Assembly: GCF_037039395.1 (NCBI RefSeq)
Contig: NZ_CP146244.1
Span: forward strand, 372,001 to 436,000
DNA length: 64,000 bases
Source: Agrobacterium vitis
GTDB taxonomy: Bacteria; Pseudomonadota; Alphaproteobacteria; Rhizobiales; Rhizobiaceae
Direction of reading: 5' to 3'
The position numbers and the translations under genes were made by a program. Every line of letters begins with the position of its first letter. Positions within the stretch are counted from its first letter, which is position 1. Positions 25,979 through 35,672 of this stretch are shown here, one piece after another. The notes below the pieces were generated by a model. The model had not been told where the DNA came from. It made no database searches and saw only the letters and a list, made by a program, of their open reading frames with translations.

Positions 25979-26617
25979 ATGTCGAACAGCAACCAACTGG
26001 ATCTTTCCCGCCGGGATCTTCTTATCTCATCGGCTGTAACGGTCGTGGTCACGGGAGCCGGCGAAAGGAGCGTGGCAGCACAGCCTGCAGGAGACAAGAT
26101 GAAATTAACGACACCTGTGACGCTAAACGTCAATGGAGCGCGTCGTGAGATTGAGGTCGACAACCGCACGACCCTTCTCGACGCGCTACGGGAGCACCTG
26201 GATCTCACGGGCACAAAAAAGGGCTGTGACCATGGTCAATGTGGAGCCTGCACCGTCATGGTCGATGGTCGGCGGATCAATGCCTGTTTGACCCTGGCCG
26301 TCATGCATGACGGCGACGAGATCACCACGATCGAAGGTCTCGGTCAGCCTGGCAATCTTCATCCCATGCAGGCCGCCTTCGTCAAGCATGATGGTTTTCA
26401 GTGCGGCTATTGTACGCCCGGGCAAATCTGTTCCTCCATAGCGGTCCTTGAAGAAATCAAGGCCAATATTCCGAGTCACGTGACGTCCGACCTCAACGGG
26501 CCAGCACAATTGACAGCCCCCGAAATTCGCGAGCGGATGAGCGGCAATATCTGTCGATGCGGCGCCTATTCCAACATTGTCGACGCCATTTCCGAAGTTG
26601 GAGGGATCAAGGCATGA
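25979..26617 (+). CDS. paoA: Aldehyde oxidoreductase, [2Fe-2S] subunit (PaoA/YagT-like), Tat-exported
   Basis: Iron-sulfur subunit (212 aa) of a periplasmic molybdenum aldehyde oxidoreductase of the PaoABC type. A twin-arginine signal is present ([20 protein letters not shown]). The plant-ferredoxin-type cluster uses Cys83, Cys88, Cys91 and Cys103 ([21 protein letters not shown]). The second cluster uses Cys142/Cys145 (CGYCTPGQI) and Cys192/Cys194 (ICRCGAY). The ATG at 25979 is chosen because AAGGGGAG lies 6 bp upstream; an ATG at 25955 would put the signal sequence too far in. It overlaps the next gene by 4 bp (ATGA). Confidence 0.9.
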   Translation: MSNSNQLDLSRRDLLISSAVTVVVTGAGERSVAAQPAGDKMKLTTPVTLNVNGARREIEVDNRTTLLDALREHLDLTGTKKGCDHGQCGACTVMVDGRRINACLTLAVMHDGDEITTIEGLGQPGNLHPMQAAFVKHDGFQCGYCTPGQICSSIAVLEEIKANIPSHVTSDLNGPAQLTAPEIRERMSGNICRCGAYSNIVDAISEVGGIKA

Positions 26618-27564
26618 AAGCTTTCACCTTTGAGCGCGCCGCCTCGATTGAGGCCGCAGTGAAGACGGCGGCTGCCAACCCCGACGCCAAATTTATCGCT
26701 GGCGGCACGAACCTGCTCGATCTGATGAAACTCGAAGTCGAGACGCCAACCCATATTATCGATGTGAATGGGCTTGGTCTCGATAAAATCGAATCCACTG
26801 ATAACGGCGGTCTGCGCATCGGTGCTCTCGTGCGAAACACCGATCTTGCCGCGGACGGGACTGTCCGCCGCGACTACGGTCTGTTGTCACGAGCCCTGGT
26901 TGCGGGTGCATCCGGCCAGCTTCGCAATAAGGCGACCACTGCCGGTAACCTGTTGCAGCGCACCCGCTGTCCTTATTTCTATGACCCGAACCAGCCGTGT
27001 AACAAGCGTCAGCCGGGCAGTGGCTGCTCGGCCATTGGCGGTTTCAGCCGCCAACATGCTGTTGTCGGGGTGAGTGATGCCTGCATCGCCACCCATCCCA
27101 GTGATATGGCAATCGCCATGCGCGCGCTCGATGCGACCATTGAGACAGTGAAGGCAGATGGCAGCCGCCGGTCTATTCCGATTGCCGATTTCCATCGTCT
27201 TCCCGGAGAGACCCCGCATATCGAAAGCGTATTGGAACGCGGCGAATTCGTGACCGCCGTCCTGTTACCACCACCGATCGGCGGCAAGCATATCTATCGA
27301 AAGGTCAGGGACCGGGCGTCCTACGCGTTTGCGCTGATTTCAGTCGGCGCCGTCATTCAAGCGGATGGCACGGGACGTGTTGCCGTCGGTGGCATCGCCC
27401 ATAAGCCCTGGCGGATCGAAGCTGCGGAAGCGGAGTTACCAAGAGGCGCCCGCGATGCGGCGAAGGCTATTCTCGCCGATGCCCGTCCGACTGAACAGAA
27501 CCGGTTCAAGGTCGATCTTGTCGAGCGTACGCTTGGCGCCGTCCTTTCCGACGCAAGGGGGTGA
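26614..27564 (+). CDS. paoB: Aldehyde oxidoreductase, FAD-binding subunit (PaoB/YagS-like)
   Basis: FAD subunit (316 aa) of the same enzyme. The FAD-binding motif is [19 protein letters not shown] at about 25-43, and the second is [14 protein letters not shown]. Four cysteines in the insert (119, 129, 138, 157) are candidate ligands of the extra [4Fe-4S] cluster known for PaoB. The ATG at 26614 overlaps the paoA stop, which is typical of tightly coupled subunits. Longer readings that begin earlier run into the upstream gene and are not needed. Confidence 0.9.
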   Translation: MKAFTFERAASIEAAVKTAAANPDAKFIAGGTNLLDLMKLEVETPTHIIDVNGLGLDKIESTDNGGLRIGALVRNTDLAADGTVRRDYGLLSRALVAGASGQLRNKATTAGNLLQRTRCPYFYDPNQPCNKRQPGSGCSAIGGFSRQHAVVGVSDACIATHPSDMAIAMRALDATIETVKADGSRRSIPIADFHRLPGETPHIESVLERGEFVTAVLLPPPIGGKHIYRKVRDRASYAFALISVGAVIQADGTGRVAVGGIAHKPWRIEAAEAELPRGARDAAKAILADARPTEQNRFKVDLVERTLGAVLSDARG

Positions 27565-27567
27565 CCC

Positions 27568-29766
27568 ATGAAGTTCGAGACACCTGCAACAACCAATCCA
27601 ATCGACCGCCTCAAGGTCGTCGGCCAGCCGATCCACCGCATCGATGGCCAATTGAAGACAACTGGCCGGGCGATGTATGCCTATGAGTGGCGAGATCCAA
27701 ACACGCGTTATGCCTATGGCTACCCGGTTGGGGCAGCAATTGCCAAAGGCCGGATCAAAGCCATGGATGCGACAGCAGCCAGGAAAGCTGATGGCGTGCT
27801 CGCTGTGTTGACGACCCTGGATGTCGGCAAGCGCGAGAAAGGCAAGCTCAATACTGCAAACCTGTTCGGCGGCGATGAGGTTCAGCATTATCATCAGGCA
27901 ATTGCCGTTGTGGTCGCGGAGACTTTCGAGCAGGCGCGGGCCGCTGCTGCCTTGGTTAAAGTAGACTATGACGAGGAGAAGGGGTCATTCGATCTCAGCG
28001 CGGCGCGAGAGACGGCGAAAAAGCCGGATGACTCCCAGAAGCCCGACACGGCTGTCGGCAATTTTGAAACAGCTTTCCGAGCCGCTCCGGTCTCCTTCGA
28101 GCAATCCTATACGACGCCTGACCAATCTCATGCGATGATGGAGCCGCACGCTTCGATCGCCGCTTGGAATGGTGATGAGGTGACCGTGTGGACATCCAGT
28201 CAGATGATCGATTGGTGGCGCTCCGATCTCGCCACAACCCTTGGCGTTGACAAGGAGAAGATCCATTTGATGTCGCCGTTTATCGGCGGCGGATTCGGTG
28301 GCAAGCTGTTTCTCCGGGCCGACGCCGTTTTGGCCGCCTTCGCGGCACGTGCTGCGAAACGACCTGTCAAAGTCGCCTTGCCACGTCCATTCATGATCAA
28401 TAACACCACCCACCGCCCGGCAACGATCCAGCGCATCCGCATCGGCGCTGAGCGGGATGGGAAAATCACCGCCATCGCGCATGAGAGCTGGTCGGGAGAT
28501 CTTCCCGGCGGCGGTCCTGAGGTGGCGGTCAACCAGACGCGCCTGCTCTATGCAGGTGCAAACCGGATGACGGCCATGCGTCTTGCAACCCTCGACCTTC
28601 CAGAGGGCAACGCCATGCGGGCCCCGGGCGAGGCGCCCGGCCTGATGGCGCTGGAAATTGCCATGGACGAAATGGCTGAAAAGGTTGGTATGGACCCGAT
28701 CGCGTTTCGCATCGCCAATGACACCCAGGTCGACCCGGAAAATCCCGAGCGCCCATTCTCGCATCGGGACCTGATCGGCTGTCTGAAGCGTGGTGCGGAG
28801 CGCTTCGGCTGGGACAATCGACCGAAGGTCGGATCTCGCAGGGAGGGCAATTGGTTGATCGGCATGGGCGTCGCCGCCGCATTCCGCGACAACATGGTCC
28901 TTCCATCAGGCGCCCGGGTCAAACTCGACAACCAGGGCATTGTCACGGTTGAGACCGACATGACCGATATCGGAACCGGCAGCTACACGATCATCGCTCA
29001 GACCGCAGCGGAAATGATGGGCGTTGGCATCGATAAAGTCGCCGTGCATCTTGGAGACTCTCGGTTCCCGATTTCGGCGGGTTCTGGTGGCCAGTTCGGG
29101 GCCAATTCAGCGACATCAGGTGTCTATGCGGCTTGCGTCAAACTTCGTGAAGCGATCACCCAAAAACTTGGGTTTAATTCCGATGACATTGTTTTTGAGG
29201 ATGGGAGCGTTAAAGCTGGAAACCGCTCGGTTCTGCTTGCCGAGGTCGCTGGTTCTGACGGGCTTGTCGGCGAAGACACCATGGAGTGGGGCGATTTCAC
29301 CAAGACGCATCAGCAATCCACCTTCGGTGCTCATTTCGTCGAGGTTGGCGTCGATGTCGCCACCGGCGAAACACGCATTCGGCGCATGTTGGCGGTGTGT
29401 GCGGCTGGTCGTATCCTCAATCCGATCACGGCGCGCAGCCAGGTGATCGGCGCAATGACCATGGGTGCCGGAGGCGCCCTGTCGGAAGAACTGGTGGTCG
29501 ATGCAAAGCGGGGCTTTTTCGTCAATCACGACCTTGCCGGGTATGAGGTTCCGGTTCATGCGGATATTCCACATCAGGAGGTTATCTTCATGGACGAGAC
29601 CGACCCAATGTCCTCGCCGATGAAGGCAAAGGGCATTGGTGAACTCGGCCTCTGCGGTGTCTCCGCGGCAATCGCTAATGCTATCTATAACGCCACGGGC
29701 GTTCGGGTGCGGCACTATCCGATCACCCTCGATAAACTGATCGGTGGCTTGCCTGACATTGCCTGA
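27568..29766 (+). CDS. paoC: Aldehyde oxidoreductase, molybdenum subunit (PaoC/YagR-like)
   Basis: Large molybdopterin-cytosine-dinucleotide subunit (732 aa) of the xanthine-oxidase family, oxidising aldehydes in the periplasm. Marks include the domain start VVGQPIHRIDGQLKTTGRAM, the substrate-side SPFIGGGFGGKLFLRADAV at about 231-249, the cofactor region GSGGQFGANSATSG, and the base catalyst Glu692 in KGIGELGLCG. AAGGGG precedes the ATG by 5 bp. I see no gene for the MoCo-insertion chaperone (PaoD/XdhC type) in the next 3 kb, so it must come from elsewhere. A hairpin terminator follows at 29831. Confidence 0.92.
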   Translation: MKFETPATTNPIDRLKVVGQPIHRIDGQLKTTGRAMYAYEWRDPNTRYAYGYPVGAAIAKGRIKAMDATAARKADGVLAVLTTLDVGKREKGKLNTANLFGGDEVQHYHQAIAVVVAETFEQARAAAALVKVDYDEEKGSFDLSAARETAKKPDDSQKPDTAVGNFETAFRAAPVSFEQSYTTPDQSHAMMEPHASIAAWNGDEVTVWTSSQMIDWWRSDLATTLGVDKEKIHLMSPFIGGGFGGKLFLRADAVLAAFAARAAKRPVKVALPRPFMINNTTHRPATIQRIRIGAERDGKITAIAHESWSGDLPGGGPEVAVNQTRLLYAGANRMTAMRLATLDLPEGNAMRAPGEAPGLMALEIAMDEMAEKVGMDPIAFRIANDTQVDPENPERPFSHRDLIGCLKRGAERFGWDNRPKVGSRREGNWLIGMGVAAAFRDNMVLPSGARVKLDNQGIVTVETDMTDIGTGSYTIIAQTAAEMMGVGIDKVAVHLGDSRFPISAGSGGQFGANSATSGVYAACVKLREAITQKLGFNSDDIVFEDGSVKAGNRSVLLAEVAGSDGLVGEDTMEWGDFTKTHQQSTFGAHFVEVGVDVATGETRIRRMLAVCAAGRILNPITARSQVIGAMTMGAGGALSEELVVDAKRGFFVNHDLAGYEVPVHADIPHQEVIFMDETDPMSSPMKAKGIGELGLCGVSAAIANAIYNATGVRVRHYPITLDKLIGGLPDIA

Positions 29767-29830
29767 CGTCGAGTTTAGCGTGTCCGACATTGGTTCTGAG
29801 CGTTTTGCTCGCTCACGGCAGCCTGTTATA

Positions 29831-29858
29831 AGAAGAGCCATTGAAAAATGGCTCTTCT
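29831..29858. terminator. Terminator hairpin after paoC
   Basis: Perfect 12-bp stem AGAAGAGCCATT (29831-29842) and AATGGCTCTTCT (29847-29858), loop GAAA. This is a strong terminator, although the run of T after it is short. Confidence 0.75.
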
Positions 29859-30004
29859 CATCCCTTTGCTTTAGATCCTGACAGACCCGCGTGCAGCCTT
29901 TGGAGCAACTCTTGTTCCGATCCACAGTCCATCTGTGCTAATAGCCAGATGATCGTTTCCGTGCGAACCGGGGTAAGGCCTTGTCGATGAGCGGGTAACG
30001 GGAC

Positions 30005-31699
30005 ATGATCGACTTTCGCGACGTGATAAAGACTGCCTTTCGTATCAAGGCTCCGGTGCGTGATGGTCGATTGGATGAAGAGTTTGATACGGAGAAGGCG
30101 CAAGCGCTGGTTCGTATCATTATTGTCACCGGGGCAATCTGCTACGTTCTGCCAGTCATATTAATGGGAGTGACACCGGTCGAGGCATGGGCCGTCGTGC
30201 CTCTTCTCAGCTATTATTTTCTGTTTTCGCTTGCGGCATACTGGTGGATAGCACATCGGCCCGGTGAAAATAGGTTGCGGCGGGCAATTACCATTACCCA
30301 TGACTTTGGCGCTCTGACCTTTACTATTGCCGTTGGAGGTCAAACGTTTCTGCCGCTGTTTGCCATTATGTTGTGGGTGACTGTCGGCAACGGCCTGCGC
30401 TTTGGACCAGCCTATCTCAAAATTTCAACGGTAGCGACGCTCGCCGGGATTGCCATTATAACCTCCGTCAATTCCTATTGGCGTGAAAATCCGTTTTTGG
30501 TCCTTACATTGGTGGCCACGACCGTCCTTGTCCCCGCCTATATCTATGCTTTGCTTGGACGATTGCGCAAAGCCTATGAGGTCGCCCAGGAGGCCAGCTT
30601 GTCGAAATCGCGGTTCCTGGCGCAAGCGAGCCATGACCTTCGGCAACCGATCCATGCCATCAGCTTGTTCACGGCTTGTCTACGCGATGCCAACTTGCAG
30701 CCGAAAGAACTGCAAATGGTCGAAAATATCGACCGATCTCTCCAGAGCGTATCGCGCCTGTTCAAGTCGCTGCTGGATATTTCGACCCTGGACAGCGGCA
30801 GGGTCACTCCGAAATATGAGCGTATCGCGATTGCCGAAGTGATCGATGATATTTTGCGTCAGAACCGGGAAGCGGCGCAGCAGAGCGGCATTACATTGCG
30901 AACGGTCGGTTGCAGCGCGGTTGTGGAGATAGACAGGGCGCTTTTGACGACCATGGTGCAGAACATCGTCAACAACGCCATCAAATATGCGGCGGGACGA
31001 GATGTCGTCATTGGCTGCCGGCATCGCGGTGGCCGGCTTGCTGTCCAGATCTGCGATCAAGGACCCGGCATTCCCCGCGAACATCAAGCCAGGGTGTTTG
31101 AGGAATTCTATCAGGTGCGTGAGCGGGGCGACAAGGACATTGATGGGGTTGGCCTTGGCCTTCCGATCGTGCGGCGTCTCGGTCGCCTGCTCGACATTGA
31201 TGTGGATTTGAAGTCGAATCCAGGCAAGGGAACCAGCGTCACGCTCGGCAACCTGCATGTGACGCATAAACAAGAATGGTCCCAATCGACCCTGGCGGCG
31301 GGGCACTATCCGGCGGCCATCGACGGACTGCGCATATTGCTGGTGGAAGACGATGAGGCCGTATTGATCGCCACGGCAAGCCTGCTGCGAAAATGGGGAT
31401 GCCACGTCCAGGCCGAGGCGACGATACCCAGACATGTGGGGGACTTTGACCTGTTGATCACCGACTTTGATCTCGGCGGTGGCGTCACCGGCACGGAATG
31501 CATCCAGATCGTCCAGGACCTGATCGGCAGGCAGGTGCCCGCAGTGGTTATGAGCGGCCATGACGAGGGGCGGGTCAGAGAGGACCTGGGATCGGCTGAT
31601 ATTCCAATCCTGTCAAAGCCCGTACGACCGGCAGAGCTTCGGTCGGTGGTCATGGTCGCCGCCTTGGAGACACGCAGGACGAGAGAGACGAGTTCGTAG
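30005..31699 (+). CDS. Hybrid sensor histidine kinase with C-terminal receiver
   Basis: Membrane sensor kinase of 564 aa. Residues about 35-190 contain six or so transmembrane helices, then a short coiled coil. The HisKA domain carries the phospho-His210 in QASHDLRQPIHAISLF, and the ATPase domain shows NNAIKYAAG, CDQGPGIP and GVGLGLPIVRRLG. A receiver domain follows from about 440 (ILLVEDDEAVLI) with phospho-acceptor Asp487 in LLITDFDLGGG. The DLRQPIHA variant places it in the kinase group that often feeds a response regulator of flexible partnership. No cognate regulator gene is adjacent; its own receiver may be the output. Confidence 0.9.
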   Translation: MIDFRDVIKTAFRIKAPVRDGRLDEEFDTEKAQALVRIIIVTGAICYVLPVILMGVTPVEAWAVVPLLSYYFLFSLAAYWWIAHRPGENRLRRAITITHDFGALTFTIAVGGQTFLPLFAIMLWVTVGNGLRFGPAYLKISTVATLAGIAIITSVNSYWRENPFLVLTLVATTVLVPAYIYALLGRLRKAYEVAQEASLSKSRFLAQASHDLRQPIHAISLFTACLRDANLQPKELQMVENIDRSLQSVSRLFKSLLDISTLDSGRVTPKYERIAIAEVIDDILRQNREAAQQSGITLRTVGCSAVVEIDRALLTTMVQNIVNNAIKYAAGRDVVIGCRHRGGRLAVQICDQGPGIPREHQARVFEEFYQVRERGDKDIDGVGLGLPIVRRLGRLLDIDVDLKSNPGKGTSVTLGNLHVTHKQEWSQSTLAAGHYPAAIDGLRILLVEDDEAVLIATASLLRKWGCHVQAEATIPRHVGDFDLLITDFDLGGGVTGTECIQIVQDLIGRQVPAVVMSGHDEGRVREDLGSADIPILSKPVRPAELRSVVMVAALETRRTRETSS

Positions 31700-31799
31700 C
31701 CGGTTTAGTCACACCGGGCTGTTGGTGGCGGGTGGATTGATTGATGTGATGAATTGCAATATTTACTGCAAATAAAGTGTCTATTTTGAAATAATCGAG

Positions 31800-32706
31800 A
31801 TGAATGACTATAAAGCGCTGAAAGTGTTTCTTCTGGCTGCCGAAAAGCGGAATTTTGCGCAGGTCGCCCGCGAACTCGACATGACACCAGCCGCCGTGAG
31901 CCGGGCAATCGCCGCCTTGGAACGTGATCTTGGTGTCCAGCTTCTTCGTTCGAACGACCCGTCAGGTTGCCCTTACGACAGATGGCGCCATTTTCGCCGC
32001 TCAGATCCAGCCAGCCGTGGCCGCCTTGGATAGTGCGCGGCGCGACGTCAGGAACGCAAACAAGACGGACGAGGGACGGTTGCGGATCAGCGTTCCGACC
32101 TGGTTTGGTAAGGCCGTGCTACCGCCGATCCTCTCCGGCTTCAGGAGGCTCTATCCAAAAATGAGCTTTGAGATTTCCCTGTCGGACGGTCTGGTGAACA
32201 TTGTTGACGACGATTATGACCTTGCGATCCGCATCTCCTCGCAGCCATCGGATAAGTTCACCATCTGGCGCAAGATCCATATCGTGCCGCGTATTCTTGT
32301 TGCCGCACCGACAAGCAAATTCGTCGATATGCGGCATCCTGGCGAACTGACACCCGACGATTGCCTCGCCTATAGCGGCGAGAGCCGGCGGGAAAACTGG
32401 GTCCTGTCAGACGGCGGATCAAGCATGACGATCTCAGCCGGAGGGGCGTTCAGCACCAACAATGGAGAAGTTCTGGCTGATATGGCGGCAGATGGCGCCG
32501 GGGTGGCGATGCTGCCGGGATTTCATGTTTCGGAACATTTGAAAACAGGGCGCCTGGTTCACGTCTTGCGAGGGTGGTCGCCGCCCGATTTGTGGCTGAC
32601 ACTTTATTATCCGCCCTATCAGGCTCTACCGCCTCGGATCGCGGCTTTCTCGAAATTCTTCGAGGACCAGGTCGCCGCCCAAATGACCACCTCGATTGAG
32701 GGATAA
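31800..32706 (+). pseudogene. LysR-family regulator with a frameshift
   Basis: All parts of a LysR protein of about 300 aa are present in two frames. The first (from 31800) has the winged helix FAQVARELDMTPAAVSRAIA and breaks off after LGVQL. The second resumes with FVRTTRQVALTTDG and runs to the stop at 32706 with the complete effector domain. One extra base in CTTCTTCG near 31941-31948 accounts for the shift. Either the gene is inactivated, or this is a sequencing error in a short repeat. It is probably the regulator of one of its neighbours. Confidence 0.8.
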
Positions 32707-32754
32707 CCTGTCAAAGACCTGCTGGCGTCTCTCCTGCTCTCTCTGTGAGAGGCC

Positions 32755-33459
32755 CTACTGTGCCATGGCCCTGTGACGCGCGGTTATTTCCGCAGCGACA
32801 AGCGCCTGCAAGCGCCAGAGATTGCGGTCACGGATTCCTTCGGCCTGAAGGTCGACAATGGTCTTGTGGAGATACTCGGCGCATGATCCGCCCTGGCCGC
32901 AGGCGCTGGCTATCAAGGATGCTGACTGCTCGTCCGGCAAGGGTTTGGTTAGTCCAAGTCGGCTGGTGCTTGCCCAAAATGTCAGGGCGCGGTGAACTCC
33001 GTTTGCCGTCTTCACATAGACCCAACGGACCATGCTCCTCACCTCCCGATACTTGATCTCCCGAGCGATGAGGGCGCGCAGATCCCGGCGGCATCGTTCA
33101 GCCGAAAGCTCGAAGACAATGCCATCGCACTGTCCACCGCGCTCCAGGGCCAGCATCAATCCGGGCTGTGTGCTGGTGGCGCGCCAGCGCTCGATTTTGA
33201 GGGAAAACGACCTGTGCCATCCGTAAGCGGTGGCGCGCTGGCGAGTGGCTGGTTCGAATTCGGGATTCCAGATCAGCGAGCCATAAGCAAAAACCAGCAG
33301 AGGATCACCGCCTGCCTCGGTTTCAATCCTGTCGACGAGTTCATCAAGTTCAGTTTCCGAAAGCGGTGTCCAGCCGGGCTCCGGGCCGTCGTCGCGGACG
33401 CCTCTGATGGTCAGGGCAACAAGCTCGGGTGTTAACTGCATCATCGTATCAATCCGCAT
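32755..33459 (-). CDS. chaC: ChaC-like gamma-glutamylcyclotransferase
   Basis: Cytoplasmic enzyme (about 234 aa) that likely cleaves glutathione to 5-oxoproline and cysteinyl-glycine. The ChaC signature LLVFAYGSLIWNPEFEPA is at about 54-71, with WHRSFSLKIERWRATSTQPG following. The catalytic glutamate would lie in the middle of the protein near REIKYREV. A reading 20 residues longer would start inside the dispersed repeat at 33475-33530; the ATG at 33459 avoids this and gives the usual N-terminus. The Shine-Dalgarno is weak in both cases. It appears to stand alone. Confidence 0.83.
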   Translation of the reverse strand: MRIDTMMQLTPELVALTIRGVRDDGPEPGWTPLSETELDELVDRIETEAGGDPLLVFAYGSLIWNPEFEPATRQRATAYGWHRSFSLKIERWRATSTQPGLMLALERGGQCDGIVFELSAERCRRDLRALIAREIKYREVRSMVRWVYVKTANGVHRALTFWASTSRLGLTKPLPDEQSASLIASACGQGGSCAEYLHKTIVDLQAEGIRDRNLWRLQALVAAEITARHRAMAQ

Positions 33460-33474
33460 TCTGACGAAAGATGA

Positions 33475-33530
33475 GAGTTTGCCTTGGGAAAAGTGGAACC
33501 CGACCTTCCCGAAAGACAAACGACAACAGG
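33475..33530 (-). repeat. Dispersed intergenic repeat, copy C
   Basis: Reverse-complement copy of the element at 18201-18255: reading the minus strand it has TTGTCGTTTGTCTTTCGGGA, then a GGGTTCCACTTTTCCC section, and ends in CAAACTC. It lies between two convergently spaced minus-strand genes. Confidence 0.6.
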
Positions 33531-33575
33531 AGAAGCGTGGCCGTGGCGGCTTTCCACCCCGACCACGCCTTTGGA

Positions 33576-34559
33576 TCAGGACTTCACGAAAGCCAGCAGG
33601 TCGGCGTTGAGCACGTCGGCATTGACGGTCAGCATACCGTGCGAGAAGCCGGGATAGGTCTTGAGCGTACCATTCTTCAGCAGCTTAATCGCTTTCAGTG
33701 CTGCATCGGCAATGGGGACGATCTGGTCGTCTTCGCCATGCAGGACGAGAGTTGGGACGGTTATCGTCTTCAGATCCTCGGTCTGGTCGGTTTCAGAGAA
33801 CGCTTTGATGCCGTCGTAATGCGCCTTGGCGCTGCCCATCATACCCTGACGCCACCAATTCTGGATCACGCCCTCCTGGACTTTGGCGCCGTCGCGGTTG
33901 AAGCCATAGAACGGACCGGCGGGAACGTCGCGGAAGAACTGCGCGCGGTTGGCAGCCAGTGCTGAACGGAAACCGTCGAAGACCTCCATCGGCAGGCCTT
34001 CGGGATTGGCGTCAGTCTTCAGCATCAGCGGAGGGACGGCAGACACGAGAACCGCCTTGGCGACGCGACCGGCTGGCTGGCCATGCTTGGCCACATACCG
34101 GGCGACTTCTCCTCCGCCGGTGGAGTGACCGATATGGACGGCGTTCTTGAGGTCGAGGGCTTCAACGACCGCAAAGGCATCTGCTGCATAATGGTCCATG
34201 TCATGGCCATCGGAAACCTGCGCCGAGCGACCGTGGCCGCGCCGGTCATGGGCAACCACGCGGTAACCGTTGGCGAGGAAGAACAGCATCTGTGCGTCCC
34301 AGTCATCGGATGACAGCGGCCAGCCATGATGAAATACAATCGGCTGGGCATCCTTCGAGCCCCAATCCTTGTAGAAAATTTCAACGCCGTCCTTGGTGGT
34401 GATGGTACCCATGGTCTTGTTTCCTTCGGTTGAGGTGTTGGTGGGCGCAGCGAGCTTGGCTGCAAAGCTGAATGATGCGGTGAGCGCCGTTGCGGCGGCG
34501 GCCGATCCGGAAAGCAGGACGCCACGACGTGTCAGGGAAAGAAGAGTGTTGTTGGTCAT
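33576..34559 (-). CDS. Exported alpha/beta hydrolase, non-heme haloperoxidase type
   Basis: Alpha/beta-hydrolase of 327 aa close to cofactor-free chloroperoxidases (perhydrolases). The core starts [20 protein letters not shown], with the oxyanion motif [13 protein letters not shown]. The nucleophile Ser is in [15 protein letters not shown], the acid Asp in [10 protein letters not shown] and the His in [10 protein letters not shown] Tat-like signal precedes it ([20 protein letters not shown]), so it is probably exported; most relatives are cytoplasmic, which is unusual. The ATG at 34559 begins this signal; longer readings add no domain. It is the last gene of the SDR-AKR group. Confidence 0.85.
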   Translation of the reverse strand: MTNNTLLSLTRRGVLLSGSAAAATALTASFSFAAKLAAPTNTSTEGNKTMGTITTKDGVEIFYKDWGSKDAQPIVFHHGWPLSSDDWDAQMLFFLANGYRVVAHDRRGHGRSAQVSDGHDMDHYAADAFAVVEALDLKNAVHIGHSTGGGEVARYVAKHGQPAGRVAKAVLVSAVPPLMLKTDANPEGLPMEVFDGFRSALAANRAQFFRDVPAGPFYGFNRDGAKVQEGVIQNWWRQGMMGSAKAHYDGIKAFSETDQTEDLKTITVPTLVLHGEDDQIVPIADAALKAIKLLKNGTLKTYPGFSHGMLTVNADVLNADLLAFVKS

Positions 34560-34819
34560 GTTCCGCGTCCTGCGATCTTGTTTCTGTATCGTCAGACCAC
34601 TCGGTTCGTCTGATGAGGGCATATTGCCGCCAAACACCCTTGCTAACAATTACATTATTAATTCAGATTTAATTGCGATTATTGCAATAATGGCGAGGGT
34701 GTCGGCGACAACCGCGTCGCGGTGATTAACGCGAACGCGGCGACTTTTCCGGTTGTGCATACCGCCTGCCGTTGGGATTAATGCCCAATGAGATTGGCAA
34801 GCTCCAGTTTTCCGTCGTC

Positions 34820-35599
34820 TTACACGATCGTCGGCGTGATACCGCCATCGACACGCAGGGCCGCGCCATTCGTTGCAGCGGACAATGGGCTTGCCACATA
34901 GGCAACGAGACTGGCAATTTCCTCTGGCTCGATCATTCGCTGGATCAGCGATGTCGGACGCTCCTTGGCGAAATACTCGCGTTCCATCGCGTCGGCTGAC
35001 AGGTTCGGATCGCTTGCCACGCTGCGCATGAAATCCTCAATCCCGGCAGAGCGCGTGGTCCCCGGCATGACGGTATTGACGGTCACGCGCGTGCCTTTGG
35101 TGGTTGCAGCAAGGCCGCGCGAGATGGCGAGCTGTGCCGTCTTTGTCATCCCGTAATGGATCATGTTGGGCGGAACCAGTACGCCGCTTTCGCTGGAGAT
35201 GAAGATTATTCTTCCCCAATTTCGCGCCAGCATGTCCGGCAGGTAATGCCGTGCAAGCCTGACACCGCTCAGCACGTTGATCTCGAAAAACCGGCGCCAA
35301 TCGTCATCGGTGATATCGCTGAAATCCTTGGATTCGTAGATGCCGAGATTGTTGATGAGAATGTCGATCTTCGGGATTGCCGCAGTCAGTACTTTTGCCC
35401 CCGCTTCGGTCGCGGGATCGGCGAGAACACTGCGGACACTGCCGCCAATGTCGCGCATTGCGGCGTCGAGTGACGCCTGGGTGCGTCCGCAGATAATGAC
35501 ACTGGCGCCTTCGGTGGCCAGTCTGCGAGCAATAGCGAGGCCGATGCCGGCAGTTGCGCCCGTGACCAGCGCTGTCTTGCCTTCGATTTGCAAATCCAT
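34820..35599 (-). CDS. SDR-family oxidoreductase
   Basis: Short-chain dehydrogenase/reductase of 259 aa. The Rossmann motif TGATAGIGLAIARRLA is at about 14-29, the NNLGI motif around 84-88, and the catalytic Ser-Tyr-Lys in FISSESGVL and HYGMTKTAQLA. The VMPGTTRSAGIEDF and the final VDGGITPTIV are typical. GGGAGA is well placed before the ATG at 35599. It lies 73 bp after the AKR gene in one transcript; a reductive detoxification of carbonyls is likely (inference). Substrate unknown. Confidence 0.88.
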   Translation of the reverse strand: MDLQIEGKTALVTGATAGIGLAIARRLATEGASVIICGRTQASLDAAMRDIGGSVRSVLADPATEAGAKVLTAAIPKIDILINNLGIYESKDFSDITDDDWRRFFEINVLSGVRLARHYLPDMLARNWGRIIFISSESGVLVPPNMIHYGMTKTAQLAISRGLAATTKGTRVTVNTVMPGTTRSAGIEDFMRSVASDPNLSADAMEREYFAKERPTSLIQRMIEPEEIASLVAYVASPLSAATNGAALRVDGGITPTIV

Positions 35600-35672
35600 G
35601 AGGTTTGTCTCCCTGGTTGATAATTATGTGGACGCCCGGTGACGGACATCCTTGGGGTAGCGGATAAAGGGG

